Translations under genes and position numbers: made by a program
Shown: piece by piece, positions 38,202 through 52,750 of the stretch
How the letters are laid out: the number at the start of each line of letters is the position of its first letter
Numbering within the stretch: the first letter of the stretch is position 1
The notes under the pieces: generated by a model
What the model saw: the letters and a program-made list of their open reading frames with translations, nothing else
Told to the model about the DNA's origin: nothing
Database searches by the model: none
Assembly: GCF_000176155.1 (NCBI RefSeq)
Contig: NZ_ACZO01000006.1
Coordinates: forward strand, 1,798,001-1,862,000
From: Vibrio metschnikovii CIP 69.14
Lineage (GTDB): Bacteria > Pseudomonadota > Gammaproteobacteria > Enterobacterales > Vibrionaceae
Reading direction: 5' to 3'
Length of the DNA: 64,000 bases

Positions 38202-39329
38202 TTATCGCTGTAAGGCAAGTCCGTCTTGCAACGCTTTCAGACATAAGGCGATGTTTTCTGGGCGCGCCGCGTATCCCATCAACCCAATTCGCCATGCTTT
38301 GCCTGCTAATGATCCTAATCCAGCACCTATCTCTAAGTTGTAATGATTAAGCAAATAGTCACGCAGGGCTGCATCATCTACGCCTTGAGGAATATACACC
38401 GTATTCAGTTGCGGTAGACGACTGGCTTCATCAACCACAAAGGTTAATCCCAGCGCCTCTAAACCTTGTTTCAATATATTGTGCATTCGGCGATGGCGAT
38501 CCCACGCGTTGTCTAGTCCCTCTTGTTGCAGTAGCAGTAACGCTTCGTGTAAAGCGTACAAGCTATTCACAGGAGCCGTATGGTGGTAACTGCGTTTGCT
38601 TGCCCCACTCCAATACCCGAGGACTAAGCTTTGGTCTAGGAACCAACTTTGAATCGGTGTGGTACGCGCGTGTATTTTATCAATCGCAGCGGGAGAAAAA
38701 GTTAATGGTGATAAACCGGGCACACAAGATAGGCATTTCTGACTTCCAGAATACACCGCATCCAGTTGCCACTCATCGACCAATAGCGGTACACCACCAA
38801 GCGATGTCACGGCATCCACGATTGTCAACATGCCATACTGTTTTGCTAATTGACTGAGGGCTTGCGCATCACTGCAAGCACCCGTTGAGGTCTCGGCATG
38901 TACAAAAGCCAAAATTTTCGCATCGCTATGTTCAGCTAACGTAGCGGCTACTTTTTCGATTGAAACTGGCTTTCCCCATTCATCATCAATCACAACCACT
39001 TGTCCGCCACAGCGAACGGCATTTTCTCGCATTCGCTCCCCAAACACCCCATTACGACAGACAATCACTTTGTCACCAGGTTCGACCAAATTGACAAAAC
39101 AGGCCTCCATACCCGCACTCCCTGGTGCTGAAACCGCAATCGTGAATTCGTTTTGGGTTTGAAAAGCATATTGTAGTAACTGTTTCAGTTCATCCATCAT
39201 GCGAATAAATAATGGATCAAGATGACCAACGGTCGGTCGGCTTAAAGCCTGTAATACTTGCGGTGAAATATCTGAAGGTCCAGGCCCCATCAAGATCCGA
39301 CGAGGTGGAATAAAACTGCTAATAGCCAT
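38202..39329 (-). CDS. Class V aminotransferase (alanine/serine-glyoxylate aminotransferase family)
   Basis: A PLP enzyme of 375 residues. The Schiff-base lysine is K198 in YSGSQKCLS; PGPSDISPQVLQALSRPTVGH at the start, APGSAGMEACF and HAETSTGAC are typical of alanine-glyoxylate or serine-glyoxylate aminotransferases. Glyoxylate is the likely amino acceptor; donor specificity cannot be told from sequence. It is transcribed away from lysC and sits where V. cholerae also has a class V aminotransferase. ATG 39327-39329 has AAGGAG upstream. It seems a single-gene unit. Confidence 0.88.
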   Translation of the reverse strand: MAISSFIPPRRILMGPGPSDISPQVLQALSRPTVGHLDPLFIRMMDELKQLLQYAFQTQNEFTIAVSAPGSAGMEACFVNLVEPGDKVIVCRNGVFGERMRENAVRCGGQVVVIDDEWGKPVSIEKVAATLAEHSDAKILAFVHAETSTGACSDAQALSQLAKQYGMLTIVDAVTSLGGVPLLVDEWQLDAVYSGSQKCLSCVPGLSPLTFSPAAIDKIHARTTPIQSWFLDQSLVLGYWSGASKRSYHHTAPVNSLYALHEALLLLQQEGLDNAWDRHRRMHNILKQGLEALGLTFVVDEASRLPQLNTVYIPQGVDDAALRDYLLNHYNLEIGAGLGSLAGKAWRIGLMGYAARPENIALCLKALQDGLALQR

Positions 39330-39469
39330 AATTGCTCCTTGCTTTTTCGATGGCGTGAATGGTTGAGGTTAATGCAAATTATCTCCCACCACAATCCGAC
39401 CGAAGTCTAGGGGTCCAACCACTTTCACATTCTGATCATTTTTATTTGCATTAGTAGCAACATTTGCAA

Positions 39470-39498
39470 TTGACATTAATGAAACAAAACCGTTCAAT
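39470..39498 (+). promoter_or_regulatory. Probable lysC promoter
   Basis: A perfect TTGACA (39470-39475) lies 17 bases before TTCAAT (39493-39498, 4 of 6). It stands about 60 bases upstream of the lysine riboswitch, in the right direction. Confidence 0.5.
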
Positions 39499-39562
39499 GA
39501 ATGCGCTATCTATACCGAAGAGACGAAACCTAACAACACCACGTTAAATCTTGACGGTATAG

Positions 39563-39729
39563 CAGAAGAGGAGCACTGCCCAGGCAGATCATTTGTGGAG
39601 CCTCAACTCCAATACAAACGATCCATGGGGAGCAGTGCCGAGGTAAAACAAAGGTGAGGCTTTGATTTACCGGTTGCATGGGCTGAATCCCTGTGACTGT
39701 CATCAGACGAGACTGGTGAAGAGCTTCTG
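39563..39729 (+). promoter_or_regulatory. Lysine riboswitch (L box) of lysC
   Basis: The 5' AGCAGAAGAGGAGCACTGCC and 3' GAGCTTCTG close a P1 stem (CAGAAG with CTTCTG). Inside are the conserved blocks GGGGAGCAGTGCCGAGG, GGGCTGAATCCCTGTGACTG and TCATCAGACGAGACTGGTG in the order of the L-box consensus and of the E. coli lysC leader. Binding of lysine should reduce lysC expression. The platform between it and lysC contains a short hairpin (GTTGG/CCAAC at 39795-39808) followed by TATTTTTT, which could be the terminator. Confidence 0.93.
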
Positions 39730-39794
39730 AGGACATCGCTTAACCGTTATCCCTCTTTATTTGCTCTCAGTTCACACTCTTCAAAACATTGGAC

Positions 39795-39817
39795 GTTGGA
39801 TTACCAACTATTTTTTA
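39795..39817 (+). terminator. Possible riboswitch-controlled terminator before lysC
   Basis: GTTGG-ATTA-CCAAC followed by TATTTTTTA. The stem is only 5 bp, so this is tentative, but it is correctly placed between the L box and the lysC ribosome site. Confidence 0.35.
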
Positions 39818-39844
39818 TTTATAGGAAGTCTTGGGAGACATACT

Positions 39845-41194
39845 GTGAACGCATTCAATGTCGCTAAATTTGGCGGAACAAGTGTTGCTAATTTTCAAGC
39901 GATGAGCGGCTGTGCCGCGATCATCGAAAATAATCCGACGACGAAGTTAGTGGTGATCAGTGCCTGTTCAGGAGTAACCAATCTACTGGTTGAATTGGCA
40001 AACGGAGTACAAGAGAGCCAACAGCGAGCGATGATTATTCAGCAATTAGCGGATATTCACTACACGATTATCGAGTCTTTAACCGCACCGCAAACGGTCA
40101 GCGCTGAGATAGAAACCATTTTAGACACGGTACGCCGAGCCGCAGAGGCCGCCGCGTTTGAAGTCAGTAAAAAGTTAACCGACCATCTTGTGGCTTGTGG
40201 CGAGTTAATGTCCACTTATTTACTTACCCAAATCCTTCGTGAACGTGGCGTCGATGCCGTACGCTTTGATGCTCGTCAAGTGATGCGTACTGATGATCAC
40301 TATGGCCGAGCCGAACCACAGCTGGCCGCCGTACAATCTTTAGTGACTGAAAAATTACACCCACTGTGCCAACAACACGTCGTGATTACTCAAGGTTTTA
40401 TTGGTGCCGATCAAGAAGGTAATACCACGACCCTTGGTCGAGGAGGCAGTGATTATTCAGCGGCATTATTTGCCGAAGCAATGCAAGCCTGTGGCCTAGA
40501 AATTTGGACCGATGTACCGGGTATTTACACCACCGATCCACGGATTGTTGCCAAAGCCGCTCCAATTTCCGAAATCAGTTTTAGTGAAGCATCAGAAATG
40601 GCCAATTTTGGTGCTAAAATTCTTCACCCTTCAACACTAGTACCTGCGATTCGTCATGGTATTCCTGTTTTTGTGGGCTCGTCCAAAGCACCACAAGAGG
40701 GAGGCACTTGGATCCGCCAACAGGTCGACAGTACCCCGCTGTTTCGAGCCCTTGCACTGCGCTGTAATCAAACCATGGTAACGCTACGCAGTGCTAACAT
40801 GTTTCATGCTTATGGTTTTTTAGCCAAAGTGTTTGAGATTTTGGCAAAACATAAGATTTCCGTTGATCTGATCACGACTTCAGAAATTAGCGTATCGCTA
40901 ACCTTAGATAAAACCGATACATCGGGCGGAAATCCAGAATTACCGCAGCACGTTCGCCAAGAGTTAGAAGCGTTATGTACGGTAGAAGTCGAACACGATC
41001 TCTGCTTAGTTGCGCTGATTGGTAATAAGATGAAAGATAGACCCGGCTACGCCAAACAGGTCTTCGGTGTGTTGGATGAATTTAATCTACGTATGATTTG
41101 TTATGGTGCCAGCGCCCATAATCTCTGCTTTTTAGTCAATAGCCACGTCTCTAAATCGGTCATTCAAAAGCTGCATCAAGAGTTATTTGAATAA
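39845..41194 (+). CDS. lysC: Lysine-sensitive aspartokinase III
   Basis: LysC phosphorylates aspartate, the first step of the lysine, threonine and methionine branch. The product starts FNVAKFGGTSVANFQAM, the aspartokinase N-terminal signature, and ends with two ACT domains for lysine feedback (MVTLRSANMFHAYGFLAKVF, LCLVALIGNKMKDRPG). From the GTG at 39845 it has 449 residues, the same as E. coli LysC. GGGAG lies just before this GTG; the frame is open 28 codons further upstream but that part lies in the riboswitch platform and has no similarity. No homoserine dehydrogenase is fused. Confidence 0.96.
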   Translation: MNAFNVAKFGGTSVANFQAMSGCAAIIENNPTTKLVVISACSGVTNLLVELANGVQESQQRAMIIQQLADIHYTIIESLTAPQTVSAEIETILDTVRRAAEAAAFEVSKKLTDHLVACGELMSTYLLTQILRERGVDAVRFDARQVMRTDDHYGRAEPQLAAVQSLVTEKLHPLCQQHVVITQGFIGADQEGNTTTLGRGGSDYSAALFAEAMQACGLEIWTDVPGIYTTDPRIVAKAAPISEISFSEASEMANFGAKILHPSTLVPAIRHGIPVFVGSSKAPQEGGTWIRQQVDSTPLFRALALRCNQTMVTLRSANMFHAYGFLAKVFEILAKHKISVDLITTSEISVSLTLDKTDTSGGNPELPQHVRQELEALCTVEVEHDLCLVALIGNKMKDRPGYAKQVFGVLDEFNLRMICYGASAHNLCFLVNSHVSKSVIQKLHQELFE

Positions 41195-41209
41195 CACTAA
41201 ACTCAAACA

Positions 41210-41235
41210 GGCAGGTCGTCATGATGCGACCTGCC
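41210..41235. terminator. Hairpin between convergent lysC and metH
   Basis: GGCAGGTCG and CGACCTGCC pair perfectly around an 8-base loop, midway between the two stop codons. No U-run on either strand, so it is a likely but not classical bidirectional terminator. Confidence 0.55.
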
Positions 41236-41247
41236 GAGCTTGAAGTG

Positions 41248-44200
41248 TTAACCGTTAATATTGGGGCCAAGCCACTTTTCGGCGGTTAATTTATCCCAGC
41301 CTTTACGCTCAGCATAACTTTGAACTTGATCTTCTTGGATCTGAGCTATGGCAAAATAGCGTGAATCTGGATGAGAAAAATACCATCCCGAGACCGATGA
41401 TCCCGGCCACATCGCGTAACTACTGGTTAACGACATGCCTATATTTTCTTCAACCGATAGCAATTGCCATAGCGTGCCTTTTTCAGTGTGCTCAGGACAA
41501 GCCGGATAACCGGGTGCCGGGCGAATCCCCTGATACTTTTCGCGGATCAAATCATCACAAGCCAGATCTTCCTCTACCGCATAGCCCCAGATTTCTTTAC
41601 GCACTCGATCATGTAAGTACTCAGCAAAGGCTTCCGCTAAACGATCCGCCACCGCTTGAATCATGATCGCATTATAATCATCCCCTTGTGCTTTATAGGC
41701 ATCGGCAAGCTCCCTTTCTCCAATCCCACCCGTCACGGCAAAAGCGCCAATCCAATCTCGCTTAGCTGACGATTTCGGAGCAATGTAATCGGCAAGACAA
41801 TAGTTCGCCCCTTTCGGTTTTTCAGTCTGTTGGCGTAAATGGTGTAAAACATGCACAACCTCAGTGCGTGTTTCATCGGCATAGACCTCAATATCATCGC
41901 CCACACTAGCAGCAGGAAACAAACCACAAATACCTTTCGCTTGCAGTAATCCTTCTCGCTCCACCCTATCTAAGAGTGTATTAGCATCGTGAAATAAACG
42001 CTGCGCTTCTTCACCGACTTCTTCGTGCTGCAAAATGGCTGGGTATTTACCCATCAAAGACCACGTCATAAAGAAAGGGGTCCAATCGATATACTGGCGT
42101 AATACGGCAATTGAGCAGTTATCAAAGACATGGATACCAGGTTTAGCTGGCGTTGGCGGTGTATAGGTTTGCCAATCAATAGCGACTTTATTAGCACGCG
42201 CTTTATCTAAACTGATGGGCCGTGTCTTCGGCGTTTTGCGCGCATGCTGCTCTCTGGTACGTTGATAATCGAGATCCAACTTTTCAACAAATGCGGGCCG
42301 TAATTCATCCGACAACAAAGCACTGCACACTCCAACCGCGCGTGACGCGTTATTCACATAGACGACAGGATGACGATAATTTTGTTCAATTTTGACCGCG
42401 GTATGCGCCTTAGACGTTGTTGCCCCCCCAATCAACAACGGCAGATTGAATCCCTGTCTCTCCATCTCTTTCGCAACATGGACCATTTCATCTAGTGAAG
42501 GGGTAATCAAACCGGATAAACCGATAATATCCACTTGCTGCTCTTTGGCGACTTTCAGGATTTGTTCACACGGTACCATCACACCCAGATCAATTATTTC
42601 GTAGTTATTGCACTGCAGTACCACACCAACAATATTTTTACCGATATCGTGTACATCCCCTTTCACCGTAGCGAGTAAAATTTTTCCATTAGCAGAGCTG
42701 GCCTGTTTGAGCGCATTAATATACGGCTCAAGATAAGCCACCGCCTGTTTCATCACTCGCGCCGATTTAACCACTTGCGGTAAAAACATTTTACCTTCAC
42801 CAAATAAGTCACCAACAACGTTCATGCCATCCATCAACGGTCCTTCAATCACATCCAATGGTCTTGAGGACTGCTGGCGAGCGTCTTCGGTATCTTCAAT
42901 AATAAATTCAGTAATTCCTTTCACCAAAGCATGCTCTAAACGCTTTGCTACTGGCCAACTACGCCACTCGAGTAAGGCCGGATCGTCAACTTTACCAACC
43001 GCATTGTCACGGTACTGCTCTGCCATCTCAAGTAAGCGCTCTGTGGCATCAGGTCGGCGATTTAAGACCACATCTTCTACTGCTTCACGCAAACTGACTG
43101 GCACATTGTCATAAATTTCCAACTGACCTGCGTTAACGATCCCCATGTCCATACCGTGCTTAAAACAGTGATAGAGGAATACGGCATGAATCGCCTCTCG
43201 AACGTAGTTATTACCTCGAAATGAAAAAGAAACGTTAGATACCCCACCGGAAATCATCGCATAAGGTAAGTCACGCTTGATATCTGCAATCGCTTCAATA
43301 AAATCGACCGCATAGTTATTGTGTTCATCAATCCCTGTGGCAATCGCAAAAATATTGGGATCAAAGATAATATCTTCCGGTGGAAAACCGACTTCATCGA
43401 CTAAGATTCGATACGCATTGCTGCAGATCGCTACTTTACGCTCGCGGGTATCCGCTTGACCCACTTCATCAAATGCCATCACAATCACGGCCGCGCCATA
43501 ACGGCGAACCAGCTTTGCTTGTTCAATAAATTTCGCTTTACCTTCTTTTAAAGAGATCGAGTTAACAATTCCTTTACCTTGAATGCACTTTAACCCCGCT
43601 TCAATGACTTCCCACTTCGACGAGTCAACCATGATCGGTACTTTAGAAATCTCTGGTTCGGAAGCACATAACTGTAAAAAACGCACCATACAGGCTTTGG
43701 CATCGAGCATGCCTTCATCCATATTGATATCGATGATTTGTGCGCCATTAGCCACTTGTTCACGGGCTACGTCTAACGCTTCATCGTAAAGCTCTTCACG
43801 AATCAAGCGTTTGAAGCGTGCAGAGCCGGTGACATTAGTCCGCTCACCAACATTAACAAACAACGTTCCCTTGGCAATTGTGAGTGGCTCTAAGCCAGAG
43901 AGACGACAAGCAACGTTAAGCTCAGGTAAACGACGAGGTACCACGCCCTCGACCGCTTTAGCCATCGCAGCAATGTGCTCTGGCGTCGTACCACAGCAAC
44001 CGCCAACCAGATTCAAGAATCCGGCTTGTGCCCATTCAGCAATATGCTCAGCCATCTCTTCTGGACCGAGATCATAGTCACCAAACGCATTCGGTAAGCC
44101 CGCATTAGGATGAGCAGAGACATAGCTTTCTGATATTCTCGATAATTCAGCGACGTATGGGCGCAGCTCATCTGGGCCAAGCGCACAGTTAAGACCGAAA

Positions 44201-44928
44201 GAGAGTGGTCGAACATGGCGCAAAGAATGATAGAAGGCTTCCGTTGTCTGGCCTGAAAGGGTTCTTCCGGACGCATCGGTGATCGTGCCTGAGATCATCA
44301 CAGGTAATGCGTAACCTAATTCATCAAAGATACAATCAACCGCAAAAGCACAGGCTTTCGCATTAAGCGTATCAAATACCGTTTCAATCATGATCAGATC
44401 GCACCCGCCTTCAATCAACGCACGAGTAGATTCTGAATAGGCGTCAACCAGTTGATCAAAGCTGACATTGCGGTAACCGGGATCATTCACATCGGGGGAG
44501 ATCGAACAAGTCCGGTTGGTCGGACCGAGTACACCCGCAACATAGCGTGGTTTATCGGGCGTTTTTTCAGTCCATTCATCAGCAACTTGTCGTGCTAGTT
44601 GCGCAGCAACATAATTAATTTCTGCGCTTAATGACTGCATATCGTAATCAGCCATCGCAATGGTGGTCGAGTTGAAAGTATTCGTTTCTAAAATATCAGC
44701 GCCAGCGGCTAAATAAGCATGATGGATCTCTTTGATCAATGATGGTTGAGATAGAACCAAGAGATCATTATTACCTTTAAGGTCACAATGCCAATCAGCA
44801 AACCTGTTACCTCGGTAGTCTTGCTCTTGTAACTGATAACTCTGAATCATGGTGCCCATGCCACCATCAATCAGTAAAATTCTGTGTTTGAGTTGCTGCT
44901 CAATTTGCTTGGATACCTGACTTCCCAC
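41248..44928 (-). CDS. metH: Cobalamin-dependent methionine synthase
   Basis: MetH transfers a methyl group from methyltetrahydrofolate to homocysteine via cobalamin. The 1226-residue protein has all four modules: homocysteine domain with zinc ligands C248, C311 and C312 ([11 protein letters not shown]); pterin domain ([16 protein letters not shown]); B12 domain with the axial-ligand motif DVHDIGKN near residue 757; and the C-terminal SAM-activation domain ([15 protein letters not shown]). It starts at GTG 44926-44928 with TGAGG upstream. A tandem MetJ operator lies 52-67 bases before it. No disruption was seen. Confidence 0.97.
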   Translation of the reverse strand: MGSQVSKQIEQQLKHRILLIDGGMGTMIQSYQLQEQDYRGNRFADWHCDLKGNNDLLVLSQPSLIKEIHHAYLAAGADILETNTFNSTTIAMADYDMQSLSAEINYVAAQLARQVADEWTEKTPDKPRYVAGVLGPTNRTCSISPDVNDPGYRNVSFDQLVDAYSESTRALIEGGCDLIMIETVFDTLNAKACAFAVDCIFDELGYALPVMISGTITDASGRTLSGQTTEAFYHSLRHVRPLSFGLNCALGPDELRPYVAELSRISESYVSAHPNAGLPNAFGDYDLGPEEMAEHIAEWAQAGFLNLVGGCCGTTPEHIAAMAKAVEGVVPRRLPELNVACRLSGLEPLTIAKGTLFVNVGERTNVTGSARFKRLIREELYDEALDVAREQVANGAQIIDINMDEGMLDAKACMVRFLQLCASEPEISKVPIMVDSSKWEVIEAGLKCIQGKGIVNSISLKEGKAKFIEQAKLVRRYGAAVIVMAFDEVGQADTRERKVAICSNAYRILVDEVGFPPEDIIFDPNIFAIATGIDEHNNYAVDFIEAIADIKRDLPYAMISGGVSNVSFSFRGNNYVREAIHAVFLYHCFKHGMDMGIVNAGQLEIYDNVPVSLREAVEDVVLNRRPDATERLLEMAEQYRDNAVGKVDDPALLEWRSWPVAKRLEHALVKGITEFIIEDTEDARQQSSRPLDVIEGPLMDGMNVVGDLFGEGKMFLPQVVKSARVMKQAVAYLEPYINALKQASSANGKILLATVKGDVHDIGKNIVGVVLQCNNYEIIDLGVMVPCEQILKVAKEQQVDIIGLSGLITPSLDEMVHVAKEMERQGFNLPLLIGGATTSKAHTAVKIEQNYRHPVVYVNNASRAVGVCSALLSDELRPAFVEKLDLDYQRTREQHARKTPKTRPISLDKARANKVAIDWQTYTPPTPAKPGIHVFDNCSIAVLRQYIDWTPFFMTWSLMGKYPAILQHEEVGEEAQRLFHDANTLLDRVEREGLLQAKGICGLFPAASVGDDIEVYADETRTEVVHVLHHLRQQTEKPKGANYCLADYIAPKSSAKRDWIGAFAVTGGIGERELADAYKAQGDDYNAIMIQAVADRLAEAFAEYLHDRVRKEIWGYAVEEDLACDDLIREKYQGIRPAPGYPACPEHTEKGTLWQLLSVEENIGMSLTSSYAMWPGSSVSGWYFSHPDSRYFAIAQIQEDQVQSYAERKGWDKLTAEKWLGPNING

Positions 44929-44979
44929 TGTAAAACCTCACTCCCTTGTATTTATTCCTCATCCTATCACAGTTTAGTT

Positions 44980-44995
44980 AGAAATCTAGACGTCT
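44980..44995. promoter_or_regulatory. MetJ operator (two adjoining met boxes)
   Basis: AGAAATCT and the perfect met box AGACGTCT sit side by side with no gap, the arrangement bound by MetJ dimers. They lie between metH and the antiporter gene, closest to metH, so methionine repression of metH is likely. Confidence 0.72.
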
Positions 44996-45120
44996 AAAAA
45001 ACAGATTAATGACACCGAAAATCCTGCGATTAACAAAACCTAATTGTTAGAAAATGTTTGCTATTTGTTATCTATACAACGAAAATTTTAATCACACCTT
45101 GTTACATAATGAGAAAGAGA

Positions 45121-46407
45121 ATGTCGGTCTACTACACCCTATGCTTTTTATCTGCCGCGGCGATGCTGATTGCTTTTATCAACAGTAAAATAATCAAGAT
45201 GCAAACCACCATTGCTATTACCGCTGGTTCAATGATGCTTTCGATATTAATCATCATTGCTGGACAAAATGATTGGTTTTATCTCGCACAAATTGCCACT
45301 GATACCGTGACGAGAATTAATTTTGAAAGCTTTTTGTTAAAAGGCATATTAGGGTTTCTACTATTTGCAGGTGGCTTGGGGATCAAACTACCTAATCTAA
45401 AAGAACAAAAGTGGGAGATTACCGTACTTGCTCTAGGAGCAACACTCTTCTCTACCTTCTTCATCGGCCTAGTGTTATATGCCTTTTGTCAGTTTATTGG
45501 TATTCAACTTGACCTGATTTATTGTTTACTATTTGGCTCCCTTATCTCCCCCACGGACCCGATTGCCGTGCTTGCGATTGTAAAAAAACTCAATGCACCC
45601 AAGCGTATTTCGACCCAAATTGAAGGAGAATCGTTATTCAATGACGGCTTCGGATTGGTTATTTTTGTCACGCTATTCACGATCGCTTTTGGTCATGAAA
45701 CACCAACGATTGGCAGTGTTACTGTACTGTTTGCTCAAGAAGCATTAGGCGGAATTGCTTACGGCTTTTTACTTGGCCTACTCTTTCATTACTTGATCAG
45801 TGCTACTGATGACCATTCTATGGAGCTCTTACTCACTATCGGTATCCCAACAGCAGGGTATGTTTTTGCTGATGTCATCCATGTCTCCGGTCCCTTAGCG
45901 ATGGTGGTCTCTGGCATTATGATCGGTAACTGGACTCGCTTCATTGGGTTTTCTAAAGAGAGTGAAGAACACCTAGATCATTTCTGGGAGCTCGTAGATG
46001 AATTTTTAAATGGTGTACTATTTTTGTTGATCGGTATGTCAATGTTGCTGTTTGAATTTCATCAAGAAGATTGGATTCTAATGGCATTTGCCATTCCACT
46101 TGTATTATGTGCACGCTATCTGAGTGTGTGGGTATCTTATTTGGGCTTTAAACGCTTTCGTCATTACAACCCATGGTCAGTGAGAATTCTGACTTGGGGA
46201 GGATTACGAGGTGGATTGGCGTTAGCCATGGCGCTCTCTATCCCCGCCGGGGTAATGGTCATTCCAGATAAATTAATTGATGTGAAAGAATTGGTAATGG
46301 TAATGACCTATGCTGTAGTTGTGTTTTCCATCTTAGTGCAAGGTTCTACCATTACTCCAATGATTGAAAAAGCGAAGCAGGCCGAGCCAGACAATACTAA
46401 AGACTGA
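45121..46407 (+). CDS. CPA1-family cation:proton antiporter (NhaP type)
   Basis: A 428-residue inner-membrane protein with about 12 membrane helices. LLFGSLISPTDPIAVLAIVK and GESLFNDGFGLVIFV carry the paired helix-unwinding and Asp residues (TDP, NDG) of CPA1 Na+/H+ antiporters; TWGGLRGGLALAMALSIP is also typical. It should exchange Na+ or K+ for protons; the ion cannot be told from sequence. ATG 45121 is preceded by GAGAAAGAGA; an upstream open extension of 21 codons was rejected. It diverges from metH and is followed by a terminator. Confidence 0.9.
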   Translation: MSVYYTLCFLSAAAMLIAFINSKIIKMQTTIAITAGSMMLSILIIIAGQNDWFYLAQIATDTVTRINFESFLLKGILGFLLFAGGLGIKLPNLKEQKWEITVLALGATLFSTFFIGLVLYAFCQFIGIQLDLIYCLLFGSLISPTDPIAVLAIVKKLNAPKRISTQIEGESLFNDGFGLVIFVTLFTIAFGHETPTIGSVTVLFAQEALGGIAYGFLLGLLFHYLISATDDHSMELLLTIGIPTAGYVFADVIHVSGPLAMVVSGIMIGNWTRFIGFSKESEEHLDHFWELVDEFLNGVLFLLIGMSMLLFEFHQEDWILMAFAIPLVLCARYLSVWVSYLGFKRFRHYNPWSVRILTWGGLRGGLALAMALSIPAGVMVIPDKLIDVKELVMVMTYAVVVFSILVQGSTITPMIEKAKQAEPDNTKD

Positions 46408-46410
46408 GAT

Positions 46411-46452
46411 GAAAATAGCCCTATAAAGCGAATACTATAGGGCTATTTTTTG
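46411..46452 (+). terminator. Intrinsic terminator after the antiporter gene
   Basis: AAAATAGCCCTATA and TATAGGGCTATTTTTT form a stem of about 13 bp with a T6 run. Confidence 0.9.
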
Positions 46453-46506
46453 CCTTATTTTCCACTTTCAGATATCAATCTTTGTGTTCGAATAAGGCAA
46501 ATAGCC

Positions 46507-46547
46507 AAAAAATTAAGCCCTAACGTTAGTTAAGGCTTAATTTTTTT
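46507..46547. terminator. Second terminator-like hairpin between the antiporter gene and the rrn operon
   Basis: AAAAAATTAAGCC and GGCTTAATTTTTTT pair, with CTAAC/GTTAG pairing inside. A and T runs on both sides make it bidirectional. Confidence 0.75.
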
Positions 46548-46647
46548 AAAGAGATGATGACGCTCAATACCAGCATTTATCAGGGAGCAGTAGAATACTC
46601 AGCTTCGGAACCAACCAAGCTAACAACAAAGATATGGCTCTTAGATC

Positions 46648-46682
46648 AAAAAAGGTCTTAGTCAAGCGACTAAGACCTTTTG
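46648..46682 (-). terminator. Terminator of the rRNA operon
   Basis: Minus-strand AAAAGGTCTTAGTC and GACTAAGACCTTTTTT form a 14-bp stem with a short loop, immediately downstream of tRNA-Trp. Confidence 0.9.
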
Positions 46683-46686
46683 AATC

Positions 46687-46763
46687 TGGCAGGGGTGGAG
46701 AGATTCGAACTCCCAACACGCGGATTTGGAATCCGCTGCTCTACCAATTGGAGCTACACCCCT
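46687..46763 (-). tRNA. tRNA-Trp (CCA)
   Basis: The minus strand reads AGGGGTGTAGCTCCAATTGG at its 5' end, an anticodon loop with CCA, TTCGAATC in the T loop and encoded CCA at the 3' end; 77 bases. It is the last gene of the rrn operon. Confidence 0.97.
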
Positions 46764-46812
46764 AAATAATCTTACAACTAAAGCCTTGCCGTTTAGCAAA
46801 GCTCTTTATCAG

Positions 46813-46889
46813 TGGCGGAGCGGACGGGACTCGAACCCGCGACCCCCGGCGTGACAGGCCGGTATTCTAACCAACTGAACTACCGCTCC
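46813..46889 (-). tRNA. tRNA-Asp (GTC)
   Basis: The minus strand reads GGAGCGGTAGTTCAGTTGGT at the 5' end, anticodon GTC, GTTCGAGTC in the T loop and encoded CCA; 77 bases. It lies between 5S rRNA and tRNA-Trp. Confidence 0.97.
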
Positions 46890-46976
46890 ACATTGTCTTG
46901 TTACTCGATAAAGTCTGATTAGCTGCTTTATTGAGTTTGTGTCTTCAGACCTTAAGTCTAAAAACCACGATTAAAG

Positions 46977-47093
46977 CCTGGCGATGTTCTACTCTCACAT
47001 GGGGAGACCCCACACTACCATCGACGCTGTTTCGTTTCACTTCTGAGTTCGGCATGGAGTCAGGTGGGTCCAAAACGCTATGGTCGCCAAGCA
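46977..47093 (-). rRNA. rrf: 5S ribosomal RNA
   Basis: The minus strand begins TGCTTGGCGACCATAGCGTT and ends with ACATCGCCAGGC, with CCGAACTCAGAAGTGAAAC inside, all typical of 5S rRNA. Length is about 117 bases. Ends are estimated by similarity. Confidence 0.96.
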
Positions 47094-47199
47094 AAATTTG
47101 TTTCTCTAATCTCTAGAGAATAATCTGGAAAGCTGTTTTTCGTTCTCTACACATTCAATGCACTTCTTTGAGTCCACCAAAACCCCTTGGGTGTTGTAT

Positions 47200-50089
<2,890 letters not shown>

Positions 50090-50415
50090 ATACAACCCCA
50101 AAGGGTCTTTGGCTTCTTGCTTTCACGAAAGTGAAAACAAACAAGCGACCAAGTTGTCTCGCGTTTAATTTACATGAGTGCGAGACAGATTTTGCCGGAC
50201 TCAATTTTGAAAAGCATCCGAAGATGTTTTTCACCAAGCACACTTGAATGTGTATTTTTGGTCTTTATCAAAAGATAAAGATTGAGAACTTTACAAGTAA
50301 CCCATCAATGAAGATAAGTTACTTTGTCAGCTTTCCAAATTGTTAAAGAGCTAGATTTGTCGTTACAAAAACAACCAAACCATTTCTAAAGATTCTGTCT
50401 AAAAACCCTTAAAGA
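50090..50415 (-). other. 16S-23S spacer, 23S-proximal part, with boxA
   Basis: No gene. It contains a boxA antitermination element (AGCTCTTTAACAA on the minus strand, 50340-50352). Bases near 50155-50225 and 50270-50330 are probably processing stems flanking 23S. Confidence 0.75.
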
Positions 50416-50491
50416 TGGTGGAGCTATGCGGGATCGAACCGCAGACCTCCTGCGTGCAAGGCAGGCGCTCTCCCAGCTGAGCTATAGCCCC
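50416..50491 (-). tRNA. tRNA-Ala (TGC)
   Basis: The minus strand reads GGGGCTATAGCTCAGCTGGG, anticodon TGC, GGTTCGATCC in the T arm and encoded CCA; 76 bases. It lies in the 16S-23S spacer. Confidence 0.98.
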
Positions 50492-50500
50492 ATCGTTAAG

Positions 50501-50577
50501 TGGTGGGTCTGAGTGGACTCGAACCACCGACCTCTCGCTTATCAGGCGAACGCTCTAACCACCTGAGCTACAGACCC
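50501..50577 (-). tRNA. tRNA-Ile (GAT)
   Basis: The minus strand reads GGGTCTGTAGCTCAGGTGGT, anticodon GAT, GGTTCGAGTCC and encoded CCA; 77 bases. It directly follows 16S rRNA, before tRNA-Ala. Confidence 0.98.
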
Positions 50578-50641
50578 ACTATTCTCTTTTATCTAAACCA
50601 AATCAATCTGTGTGAACACTCATCAATGCACAATCTTTACG

Positions 50642-52201
<1,560 letters not shown>

Positions 52202-52597
52202 AAGTTCTTTTTGGCTCAATGAATACTGACTCTAAATTACCTAGCTCCTATTAATAGAAGCGTAATTCAAAGCTATTATCGTTCCAACAGAACGATAATG
52301 AATTGACTGTGCCGATAGCGCTTCGAAAAGCCCTATCAATTTGGTCACTCAGTTCATTGAAACCGAAGTGCTTATTGCTAAGCATTTTGATTGTCATCAA
52401 CGAGTGCCCACACAGATTGATTGGTTTAAATTGTTAAAGAGCTGGCTTGCGAATCTCTCGTTGAGCTTCGAAGCGGAGGTGAATTCTAGCGAGTTAATTT
52501 GAAGAGTCAAACACTTTTTCAAATTTTCTTTTTAGAAGCTTTCCCTCAACCAACACTGCCTGAAGCCTTGCGGCGTCTGCCGTGTCAGTGAGGTCGC
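52202..52597 (-). other. rRNA operon leader with boxA
   Basis: Transcribed leader between promoter and 16S. The boxA antiterminator AGCTCTTTAACAA is at 52431-52443 (minus strand). The part next to 16S is probably the 16S processing stem. The reading frames here are not genes. Confidence 0.8.
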
Positions 52598-52625
52598 ATT
52601 ATAGAGATCCGTTTAATCTTGGCAA
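52598..52625 (-). promoter_or_regulatory. rrn P1-type promoter
   Basis: On the minus strand TTGCCA, a 16-base spacer and TATAAT are followed by a GC-rich discriminator GCGACC, the pattern of stringently controlled rrn P1 promoters. AT-rich DNA upstream (to about 52680) could be an UP element. Confidence 0.88.
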
Positions 52626-52750
52626 GCTTTATTTAACGAAAATAGTCAAAATAATGCTTAAAGGGGACTTTTTTAGCCAAAGCCTTATTTATCCCACTTT
52701 ATCAAGACGAAACAAACACGTTACCCACAGAGTTATGCACATTAACCTAA

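Noticed and set aside
39761..39844. Upstream extension of lysC
   Set aside because: It would cover the riboswitch expression platform and the resulting protein would be longer than E. coli LysC, whose 449 residues match the GTG start exactly.
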